Source: Apostichopus parvimensis (lineage: Eukaryota > Echinodermata > Holothuroidea > Aspidochirotida > Stichopodidae). From it: a stretch of 30,183 bases of DNA. Where the stretch lies: the NCBI GenBank assembly GCA_000934455.1, contig KN883026.1, positions 68,575 to 98,757 of the forward strand, written 5' to 3'. The notes beneath the pieces were generated by a model. It made no database searches. It was given only the letters and a program-made list of their open reading frames with translations, and had not been told where the DNA came from. The translations under genes were made by a program, and so were the position numbers. Shown here in pieces: positions 11,301 through 23,300 of the stretch. Positions within the stretch are counted from its first letter, which is position 1; each line of letters begins with the position of its first letter.

Positions 11301-14300
11301 AAGTACAACTATTACTGTGTTTTTACAAATTTTGGCAGATATCAGAAAACTTCAGTTCAAACTTTACAGCCAGTTTCAAAAGCTATAGATAAAGAATCTA
11401 CCACTGTGTGCCGGCAGGAGAAATGACTGTGTTTTTAAAAAAAATTCCTGGCCATTATGACCCTGAACATTTAACAATATTAGGGCTACTTGTAGTATAC
11501 AGATTCTGCATCAGTGAATTCAATTTGGGACAAAATGGCATGTCAATTATAAGCCTAATTTGTCTGTCTACATGCTTACTATAGTATGGTGGTATAACTA
11601 GGGAGCTGCGTAAGGGAAGCAGCTCCCTGGTCTAACACAGCTTTGCTTGTTTCCTTAATGCTTTGTTTAATTATATATGTATAGTAGTTGCATTATGATG
11701 ATGCAAGTCAAACTAGAGCTACCCAATAGGATATTTGTAGTCTTTACTTGCTGGCACTTTGTTGGATCGTACAGGTACACAGATCTTTGCATCTTTTCAG
11801 TGGCGATGTTATAGCACCACTAAAGACAAGTACCTTTTCGCAGACCCCTACACAGACTGTTTGTGTAGTCATTCAGAATGCAATTTCTCTCTTGCAATGA
11901 CACAAAATATAATTTGTATTGTACTGTATTGTTTATCTTATGACGGTTCACTTAGGATTAGGAAGTGCTGTAATTAAGGTTAGTGTGAGTTGTAAGGGTT
12001 AGGGGTAGACAATAAAGTAGTCTTCAATTCTTAGTGGTTTGACTTGTTCTGGTAACTGTTTTTTAAATTCAATTTAAAGTCTAATCAAAAATAGTTTATG
12101 TATAGTTGTGGTGAATAAACATCTTGTAAACAAGGAATTTGAAAAGAGAAAAATAGACTATGTGAGATTCCTAGTGTATTATATATTATACATTTATTTT
12201 TGGTTAAAATGCCGAAGGCTCAGTAACCATTGCGTTTGTGATTCGTGTGCGTGTGTATGTGCGTGTATGTGTGTGTGTCTGCATGTGACGGCTTACTTGT
12301 AAACAAGATATCTCAACTTCCGCAAATTGAGTAGATGTAGATGTCCCATGATTTGTAAATGTGCACTGTTGTCTTTGGTGCCAATTTCATATATTAAAGC
12401 AGCATTTTGCGTTGAGTCACAATTTTTCCTCAATTTTTGAGTTTTTATCATAATACAATCACAAACGACCAAAGTAAGACTTTCTCATATTTTTTACCCC
12501 ACGGCGAACGGTAATTAGCAAGTAATTAAGGCTGTTATACGATTCTGACATTTGTGTCTCCCAGACACATCTGATCAGTATTTATCACATGCAGCACTGC
12601 AAAACCGCCAATTCAAATTCAACCAATCAGTGCACACATGTATGACCTGGGGCTAAGAATAGACTCACTCATTGGTAATCCCTCAGCTTCGGTACGCTAT
12701 TAGTAGTGCAGTAAAGTATACACACACGCAGGCCGACAAGGTTCCTATAAGTGGGAGGAGTGTATCAAAGCCAAAGATTCAAAATACGAATGTCAGAAAA
12801 ATGTCATTTTTTTGCACTTTTCGGGAATATTTTGAGTTGAAACTTTTCAGTTAGCTTAGTTTACTTCATTGGTATAGTATCATATAATATCATAAAATTG
12901 GAAAATCTCGAGAATCAACGCAAATTGCTGCTTTAATGATTGGGTGTGCCTTAATATGACATTGTTAAAATGTCAATATCTCTTCAACCGAATCACTAAT
13001 TTAATTTATACATGGTGTGATGATGTAAGTAACATGTTCTTTGCAACAATCATTTTTACCTCATAAATATTCATGCATGGGTGGTGCCTAATGGGAATTC
13101 GTGGAAAGTGGATTGTAAACACGATACCTCAACAAACACAAGTTGAATCACAGTCTACTTGGTAGATACTTGTCCCATGGTGTGTAGATGTTCCCTATTG
13201 TGTTGGGTTCACATCTCTTGAATATTAATGAGTGGGTGGGGCTAACCATAAAGTTCGTAAATTGTCAATATCTCTCCAACCATATGTCGGATTTAGTTCA
13301 TTCAAAGTAGCGTGATGTAACTACACAGTACTTAAATACATGTTCTTTGCAACAAAAATGTTTACCTTCTTAAGGCTCACGAATGAATGGGGCTAAATGG
13401 GAATTGGTCGAAAACGGCTTGCGAACTAAATTTTTGAACAAATAAAAGTTTAATAAATGTCATATGTGGTAGATAGATGCCCTATCATGAGTAGATGTGC
13501 CCTATAGTGTGTGGTTTTCACCTCATGAATATTAATGAGTGGGCGTGACTTACCATAAAATTCGTAAAATGTCTATATCTCTTTAACCGAATGTGTGATT
13601 TAATTTGTAGTTGGTATTGTGATGTAACTATAAAAAAAGTTCATGTTCTCTTCAACGTAATTTTTCCACATTAACATTCATTGTGGGTGCGGTTTAATGG
13701 GAAATCGTCAAAAACAGTTCTAAACATGATATCTCAACAGACACAGGTTGAATCAATGTCATACTTGGTAGTTAGATCTAGCTTGGTGAGTGCAAGAACC
13801 CTATGGAAATTGGTAGAGGTCAAAGGTCACATGAAATCAACAGGTGTCAAAGTCTGAAAACCTTTTCAACATGATACCTCCAAAATTAGAGCTACAATTA
13901 ATCTGTGAATTTTCTAATGCTACATATGATTTTCTTTTGGTGAACATACTTTAGTCAAGTTCAGTAACTTAGTTTCGTGAAGGAGCAACAAAACATACAA
14001 TCATCCAGGAAATGAAACCTGCTTCAGAGTGTTGCTTTAAATGTGCATGAAACTGCTCTTCTGAGTTATCACTCTCTGAGCTTCAAGGGGTCAACAGGTT
14101 ATCTCAAATGGTGCAAAAAAAAAGTGGTTCAGGGGATCAACAGGTTATCTCAAATAGCCTCAAAATTGGCCATATAATTCCTCTGTGATTTATACTAGAT
14201 ATTATACTAGATATTTCAGATAACTATCATACATTAATAACAGTTATTAAAAGTTATATCAAAATTGGTAAAAGAAAATGCCCTTTATTCATAATTTCAT

Positions 14301-17300
14301 ACATCTACATAGATTTTTACATAGATAGACTGTTCTTCCTGGATACTGAAACATTTGGAATAGAAATAATATTTCTTTAAAATCCTTACCAGTGGATTAA
14401 ATGGTTGATGCCTACAAGGAAGTGCTACAAATAAGAATTTGAAATGTCTGATCTATTTTGGTTCTCACTTAATTCTTTAACAAATGTAACTACTGATAAA
14501 TTCTTCATAAATCAGATAGTTATTTGAATTTTGAGCACGTTGTATGGCAAGGAATTACAAAGCCAACTGGCTTTCTGGTTATACTTTATCACTAAATAGA
14601 CTTTGTTAACATGATAACTGATTCCTGGTACCTTCCTTTATATGTTGCAGCATTAGTCAATAGATAATCTCTCTTGATTTTGGTGTGCACAAGTTCATGA
14701 ATATTAACATGTATGGCTTATCACTCGATGAATATGTTTGGGTATCGGAAACATTAGATGTTTACGTGTTCTGGTTTATTTTCTTGAAAGGATTTAAATC
14801 TTTTGAAAAAGTCATTGTTAACATAACTTAAAATGAGATACAAATATTTTTTCTGCAGCCTCCAAATGTCTTGACTCTATTGCATGAAAGCCTACAAAAG
14901 GTTTTTGCAGAGATGACAAGAAGTGACAGCGAAAACCTTGCAAATTTCTTCATGTTTCCTCTGAAACATGTTAAGGCCATCATTAACAGCCCATCACACT
15001 CCAAGGACCTGTTAGTGGAGCTAGAGAAAAAAGGGATTATACAATCTGCTCTCACTGATGAATTATGTGAGAACCTTGGGGCACTTAATATCAAGCTCTT
15101 AACAGGAAGAAGTAAGTATAGGCAATGGATAATTGATTGGTGGTAACTTGTAGGTTCCAAAAAGTGAGATTTAAGTGTCACTGTACTTAAAACGTTAACA
15201 TTATACTTGTTTGTGCAGTAAAAATCTCAGAAAATCCTATGCTATCAGAAAACCTGATGTAGGTGAAAATCATGTTATAAATAGAAACTGATATCACAAA
15301 GTAATCATTTTAAAATGTGTATGGCAGTTTATGAATTTATCCTGTTAAACTAGAGTGACTTAAATCAGGCCATTTTGTTTAAAATATGTGTTATTGGTTT
15401 CATTGAAGGTCATAAGCTTTGCAATAATGGTGTGTATAAGTCTCTTTATGTTGATGTCTCATTCGGACAATCGATACCCCGTATATCACAAAATGAAAAT
15501 TGGATGGATCTTAAACTTTGTTTGTATTTTGAAAAATAATCACATTTTCAGTTCAACTGCCATAATGACTTCATTAACTGGGGAGTTAACAGGCTATGTA
15601 CTATGGAATTCCACCAAATTTGGAAATAATATTGTACCTCCGTGACACAAAACTGCTAATATATGTATATAGGATATGCTTTTGAGCTGAAGATGAAGAA
15701 TTTCCAGTAACTTTGTTAAACAATGAAGATAAATCGCTGGATTATAACTTTAAAATATAAACAAGTGATATATTCAGGTACCAGGCCTGACGACAGGGTG
15801 GGCTACAAACATGGGGTCTGATGTCAATAATGGACCACAGTATGCATAGGTAGGGATGGATTAAGCTATGGCTTCCTTTCCCCAGAAGAACTCTTCATAT
15901 ATGCTATAAATGTACCATGAATGTATGACGTCTTAAAATAATGGGGCCCAGTGACCTAATTGTCCCAACCTGACCTGGGTCTGGATGTCCCTACTTTCCT
16001 TTCATAGGTAAGTACACCAGCTTGGAACAAATTTAATGCAACATGAGACTTGAATCCTGAAACAATTCTAATCATGTTTCTCTTTAGTATTTTGGAAATT
16101 AATGCATATTTTACTATTATATTTCTTTGTAGGTGAAGGAAGCAAGTCATCCATTTACAGACCTACATCAACATTTCTTAAGCACGAAGAAGGTGGGTAC
16201 ATTCCTTCTATGGTTTTAAATGAACGTTGGCATAACTCCAACTTTCAATTCACTATGTCCTGTACAACTCATGAGGTGAACAAGATATATACATGTCTCA
16301 ACCCTTGTAAATATATGAAGAATATTATGGAAAAACAATGTTTTTCGTCCAAACAAGCATTCTTCTGACATGAATCAAAGCTGAATGACAAGTACACGAG
16401 TGGTGGTATGCTGCTTGCTGAAACATTTTACTTTTGTTATTTATTGTTAACATGGTCTGTTTTCATAGTACTGAACGAGAAAAGGGATAGTAATTGCATC
16501 GTCACATTTGGGAGTTTTTGCAAGATAATTTCTAAAAGTAGTAATTAAAATTCACAGTTGAGCTAAGCTTTTTTGAGCATAATAAGCATCATGTTGATGA
16601 GAAAATTTTCATATGTCATTTGTCTTATAATACTAATAAAAAATTCTGCAAGATTAAAACCATGAAAGCATAAAGGTTGTCAACATGCATGAAGGTCAAT
16701 GCCTGCACAATAGCAGGAATTCTGCTCCTACTCCTTCCATTTTCAATATTATTACTTACCCTTAATATACTGATGTGTGAATGTGACCTAATCCTCATGG
16801 TATCATGAATGTATGATGTCTTAAAAGAATGGGGCCCAGTGACCTACTTGTCCACGAGCCTGACCTGAGTCTGGATGTCCCTACTTTCCTTTAAGCTTGG
16901 GACAAATTCAACACAAATGAAGACTTTAAACTTGAAACAAGTCTAATTATTTTTTACTTCCTGCTTTGGAAATAAATGCATATTTTACTATTATGTTTCT
17001 CTGTAGGTGAAGGAAGAAAGTCATCCACTTACAGATCTTCTTCAACATTCCATAAGCAACAACTGACAGTAGAAGAAGAAGAAGGTGGGTACATACCTTC
17101 TATGGTTTTAAATGAAAGTTGGCATACACTCCAAATTTCATTTCACTAGGTCAGTATTGACACCTCATGATATATAGACATTTCTCAAACCTTGTAAATA
17201 TGTGAAGAATATTATGGGGAAAAAAATTGTTTTTTCGTCCAAACAAGCATTCTTCTGACATGAATCAAGCTGAATGAGAAGTACCCGAGTGGTGGTATTC

Positions 17301-20300
17301 TGCTTGCTGAAACATTACGTTTGTTCCTTATTGTTAAAGTGGCCTGTTTTCATAATACTGAGAGAGAAAAGGAGTATTAATTTTTACATCAAATTTGGGA
17401 GTCTTTGAAACATGACTTCTAAAAGTAGTCATTAAAAATCACAGGTAAGCTAAGCTTTTATGAGCATAGTTAGCAGCACTTTGATGATTAATTGTAATAT
17501 GTCATTTGTCTTGTAATACAAAAACAGTTTACTGCAAGATAAAAAACCATAATAGTAAAAGGTTGTCAAGATGCATTAAATTTCACCAAGTTTAAAATAA
17601 AATAAACCTGCTAGTAGGGTATGCTGTTGAAAAGATGCATACTTTCCAGTAACTTTTTCAAACAATGAACATCAGTCACTGGAATATTGATTAAAATGTA
17701 AACAGATGATACTTTCAGGTACCATGCCTGACGACAGGGTGGGTCAGGTGGTGGTACAGACATGGGGCATGATGTCAATTATGGGACCCCAGTATGCATA
17801 GGAAGGAATTGATCAAGCCAAGGCTAACTTCCCCAAAATTAACTCTTCATACATGCAATCAATGTTCAATGAATGTATGACGTCTTAAAAGAATGGTGCC
17901 CAGTGACTTAATTTTCCCGAGCCTTACCTGGGGCTGGATGTCCCAACAGTTTGGGACAAATTCTATGCAAAAGGAGACTTTAAGTGTGAAACAAGTCTAA
18001 TAAAGTTTGTATGTACTACTTTGGAAATGAATGCATATTTTACTATTATATTTCTTTGTAGGTGAAGGAAGCAAGTCATCCATTGACAGACCGTCATCAA
18101 CACTCCTTAAGAGAAAACTGACCGTAGAAGAAGAAGGTGGGTACATACCTTCAATGGTTTCAAATGAAAGTTGGCCTGCACGCCAACTTCATTTCATTAT
18201 GTTCTGTACACCTCATAAGGTGTTTTCTAACTGGGCTGTTACATATGCATTCATAAAATTTCATCAAGTTTAAATTCAATAAAACTGCTAGTAGCATATG
18301 CTTTTGCAAAGATGGATAATTTTCAGTAACTTTGTCTCACAATGAACATCAATCACTGAAATTTGTTTTAAGTATAAACAGATGATATTCTAAGGTACCA
18401 GGCCTGACGACAGGGTGGGTCTGATGGGGGTACAGACACGGGGTCGGTTGTCTTTTATGGGACCCCAGTATGCATAGGTAGGGATTGATCAAGCCAAGGC
18501 TAACCCCAAAATGAACTCTTCATACATGCCATGAATGTACAATGAATGTATGGCGTCTTAAAAGAATGGGGCTCAGTGACTTAATTGTCCCGGACCTAAC
18601 CTGGGTCTGGATGTCCCTACTTTCCTTTCAGCTTGCGGAAAATTCAATGCAAAGCGAGACTTAAAGCTTGAAACAAAACTAATTATGTTTCTAATTACTA
18701 CGTTGGAAATTAATGCATATTTTTACTATTATATTTCTTTGAAGGTGAAGGAAGCAAGTCATCCATGTACAGACCTTCATCAAAATATCTTAAGCACGAA
18801 GAAGGTGGGTACATACCTTCTATGGTTTTTAAATGAAAGTTGGCATACACTCCAACTTTCAATTCACTATGTCCTGTACAACTCATGAGGTGAACAGGAT
18901 ATTGACATTTCTTAGCATTTGTAATAATGTGAAGAATAGTATGGAAAAACCATATTTTTTCGTCCAAACAAGTCTTCTTCTGACATGAATCAAAGCTGAA
19001 TGAGAAGTCCTGATTGTGGGTATTCTGCTTGCTGAAACATTACGTTTGTTCCTTATTGTTAAAATAGCCTATTTCGATAGCACTGAGAGAGAAAAGGAGA
19101 ATTAATTGCTACTTCACATTTGGGAGTTTTTGCAAGATGATTTCTAAAAGTAGTAGCTAAAAATCACAGTTGAGCTAAGCTTTTATGAGCATAATAAGCA
19201 TCATATTGATGATCAAATTCTCATATGTAATTTGTCTTGTAATACTAAAATAATTTACTGCAACATTAAAACCATGTAAGCATAAAGATTGTCAACATGT
19301 ACGAAAGTCAGTGCCTCCAAAGTGGCAGCAGTCCTGCTCCTACCCCATTCTTTCTCAATAGTATTACTTACCCAAGATATACTGATGGTTGAGTGTAAGT
19401 TATTACTTAAATCTTTCCTTATAGTACGATAACGTTGAGTCCTTACAACAGGATGTGATGTCATCATGGCAGAGTTTCCTAAAAAGCATAACTACCCATG
19501 ATGATATTTTTCCGTTTGATTTCCTTGAAATGTGATACATTTTGGCTATTTAATTTTCAATGTTCTCTGCATGTATCAGTTCTTCAAGGTGCTGGAGAGT
19601 TATTTTCTCAGGGGATAAATCATTTGTAAGTTTTGAAGAAAACTAAGCTAAATTGCCATCATAACTTTACTAAATGGGGTGCTAACATGCATATATTAAA
19701 TAACACCAAGTTTAAATTAAAATAAACCTGCTAGTAGGATATTCTTTTGCAAAGATGCATAATTTGCAGTAAATTTGTTAAACAATGAACATCAATCACT
19801 GGAATATAGTTTAAAATGTAAACAGATGACACTTTCAGGTACCATGCCTGACGACAGGGTGGGTCAGGTGGGGCTACAAATATGGGGCCTGATGTCTTTA
19901 TGGGACCCCAGTATTCATGGGATGGATGAATCAAGCCATGGCTTCCTTTTCCCAGAAGAAATCTTCATATATGCCATCAATGTACCATGAATGTATGACA
20001 TCTTAAAAGAATGGGACCCAGGGACTTAATTGTCCCGGGCCTAACCTGGGTCTGGATGACCCTACTTTCCATTCAGAGATAAGTACGCCAGCTCAGGACA
20101 AACTCAATGCAAAACAAGACTTGAAGCTTGAAACAAGTCTAATTTTGTTTCTATTTACTACTTTGGAAATTAATGCACATTTTACTGTTATGTTTCTTTG
20201 TAGGTGAAGGTAGCAAGTCATCCATTTACAGACCTTCATCAACTTTCCTTAAGCAAGAAAAAGGTGGGTGTACATGCCTTCTTTGGTTTTAAATGAAAGT

Positions 20301-23300
20301 TGGCATACACTCCAACTTTAATTCCACTAGGTCAGTATGTACACCTCATGAGGTGAACAATATATAGACATTTCTCAACCCTTGTAAGAATATTATGGAA
20401 AACCATATTTTTTTCGTCCAAACAAGCATTCTTCTGACATGAATCAAAGCTGAGTGAGAACTACCCGAGTGGTGGTATTCTGCTTGCTGAAACATCACAT
20501 TTGTTCCTTGCTGTTAAAATGGCCATTTTTCATAGTACTGAGAGAGGAAATGAGTATTAATTGTTACATCAAATTTTGGCGTCTTTGGAACATTTCAGTA
20601 AATTTGTTAAACAATGAATATCAATCACTGGAATATTGATAAAAATGTAAACAGCCTGATGACAAGGTGGGTCAGGTGGGGCTACAGCCATGGGGCCTGT
20701 TATCAACAATTGGACCCCAGTATGCATAGGTAGGGATGGATCAAGCCATGGCTTCCTTTCCCCCGGAGAACTTCATATATTCCATGAATGTACCATGACG
20801 TCTTAAAAGAATGGGGCCCTGTAACTTAAATGTCCCGGGCCTGACATGGGTCAGGATGTCCCTACTTTCCTTTCTGAGGTTAGTACTACAGCTTGGGACA
20901 AATTCAATCCAAATAGAGACTTAAGGCTTGAAACAAGTCTTACTATGTTTCTATATATTTAACACTTTGAAAAGTAATGCATACTTTATTATTATATTTC
21001 TTTGTCGGTGAAGGAAGCATGTCATCCTTTTACAGCCCTTCCACACTCCTTCAGCAATAACTGACAGTAGAAGAAGATGAAGAGGGTGGATACATACCTT
21101 CAATGGTTTTGAATGAAAGTTGCCTTACACTCCAACTGTCATACCATTATGCCCTGTACACCTCTAGAGGTGTAAATATATAAGAATATTTTTTAGAAAA
21201 ACAATTTTTTTTTATCCTAACAAGCTTTATTCTGACATGAATCAAAGCTGAATGAGGAATACCTGAATAGAGGTGTTTTGCTTGCTGAAACATTACTTTT
21301 GTTCCATACTGTTGAAGTGTTTACTGTTAGTCAAATTTGGGATTCCTTACTTAAAAATCACAGGTGAGCTAAGCTTTTATGAGCATAGTTAGCAGCATGT
21401 ATATGATGTAATTGTCACGTGTCTGGTAATACAAAACAGTTAACTGCAAGATTAAAACCATGAAAGCATAAAGGTTGTCAAGATGCATGGAAGTCAATGC
21501 CTGCAAAATACCAGCAATTTGGCTCCTACCCCTCTTTCTCAATATTATTACTAACCCTAGATATCCTGATGTTTGAATGTAAACTATTATTTAAATTCTT
21601 CCTTATGGTGCGATGATGATGAGTCCTTACAACAGGATGCGATGTCATCATGGCAGAGGTTCTTAAAAAGCATAACTTCTCATTATAATGGGTTTCTTTT
21701 TTATTTCCTTGAAATGTGATACATTTTGGTTATTAACTGTCAATGTTATCTGCATGTATTAGTTCGTCAAAGGGGCAGGAAAGGCTTCCTCAGGGGATAA
21801 ATTATTTGTATGTTTTGAAGTGAAATCGGGTAAATTGCCATCATTACTTTACTAACTGGGCTGTTACAGATGCATTCATTAAGTTTCATCAAGTTTAGAA
21901 TAATATTAACCTGCTAGTAGGGTATGCTTTTGAACAGATTCATAATTTCCAGTAACTTTGTTACACAATGGACGTCAATCACTGGAAAAGTGTTTAAATG
22001 TAAACAGATGATACTGTCAGGTACCAGTTCAACTATTTTTTCCCTCAGCCTGGAAGCCACCAGACACCATGAAAATAACATCTTCCATATCTGGAAAGGG
22101 AGGATTATTACAGATTCCAAACACGGGTATTAAATTGGTTTTTCCACCAAACGCAGTCACAGAGGAACGCAATATCCAAGTAAAAATCATTCCACCAAGT
22201 CTTTTAAATGAGCCAGCCACATCCTTTTCAAGTAATTCATCAGTGGTACTGGAGCTTCTGCCGAATGATTTGCAGTTAAAACGTGAAGTTTCATTGACCT
22301 TACCACATTGTCTAACTTTTATTAATGAGGAAAAAGCCAAAGCCAAGATTTATGTCAGTCACCATGAAGAAGGTAAATCTCACTTTATCTTACCTTTTAT
22401 TGCTTAATTTTACACATTATTGTAGTTTGTTTGACGTCAATTGATTATCACATATAGTATCTCACTTTACTCCTCACCAATAGCTGCCACCAAACATGTG
22501 TGGAATGCACTGTGGAATGTACTGTGGAATGGAAAGTTGACAGCATACACTGCAACCGTGAAAGTTTATTTTCTATACCACTGCTTGCCTTTCATCAAAG
22601 AAGCTAAAACAAATAATATTCATTTAGAAGAAATTAACATTCAGTAAACTCCCAGAACTATTGACACATTATTTACAACAGAACTGTGTAGTTAAGGGTG
22701 CGTACAATAACTGCAAAATTTAAGTATGAAATTATCTTGTGGTTGAAGACACTATAGAAGGAGATCACATTTGGATTTATGTGGGTTTAGTTATTAAAAA
22801 ACAAGGTTGATATTAATGAAAGTGGTCTGGCTGTGACCCAATGACTTTGCTGCAACAAACTGAATTATTCATGCATTAAAATGAAAGAGGTAGCTTTCTG
22901 ACAACTCTTCATAGGGCAGTGCACTTCAAGACTACTGCAACAGATTAACTGATGATTGTAATTTTTGACTTGATGACGCAATGCATTGAACTCTTTTTTT
23001 GTCTGGATCAATAAAATGGCTTGGTTTACCAGCTGTATGGGACAAGCAGAGAGTCTTTGTATGTGGTGTCTTGTGTGATTGGTTTAGGGGAGGCTAGCAA
23101 TCTAATCGGAGTTGATGGAACTCTTTCTTGTCACTTTTGTCTGGACTAATATAACAAGACTTTGCTTACTAGCATTTATGGGTCCTGCAGAGGATTCTTG
23201 TACCTTGTGCCTTTTGCCTGATTCTGGGAAGGCTTGCAAATCTAGTTGATGGCCTGGTGCAATTTCTAGTAGCCTATAGAAAAGATTTAATGATCTGAAA

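Larger units (their letters stand above)
15551..22030. repeat. Tandem array of ~1.5-kb units carrying mini-exons
   Basis: Blocks recur in the same order. They are CTGCTAGTAGGGTATGC, AATCACTGGAATATTG, GGTACCATGCCTGACGACAG (near 15778, 17719, 18394, 19839; decayed near 20656), a GACCCCAGTATGCATAGG block, a GTATGACGTCTTAAAAGAA block, the mini-exon, then TCTGACATGAATCAAAGCTG and AAGCTTTTATGAGCATA. Mini-exon starts are 874, 1055, 683, 1459 and 804 bp apart. The 1459-bp unit looks complete, and the others carry internal deletions. The unit start also precedes the ZU5 exon (about 21840-22022), which marks where the array grew from the original intron. Confidence 0.85.

Noticed and set aside
15388..15645. 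85-codon frame upstream of the mini-exon array
   Set aside because: Its second half is the start of the intronic repeat unit seen elsewhere as non-coding sequence.
16102..16368. Frames starting MHILLLYFF and running through mini-exons M1 and M3
   Set aside because: They translate the polypyrimidine tract before the acceptor and the intron after the donor. Only the part between the splice sites is conserved as protein.
15551..22030. CRISPR-like or satellite interpretation of the repeated blocks
   Set aside because: Units are 0.7-1.5 kb, diverged and carry splice-bounded exons, so this is intragenic segmental duplication.
22441..22647. Possible extra exon after ZU5 (acceptor-like caatag at 22483)
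   Set aside because: The ZU5 sequence continues cleanly from 22372 to 23964. The frame here is a short TGTGGAATG repeat plus chance, with no donor and a stop.
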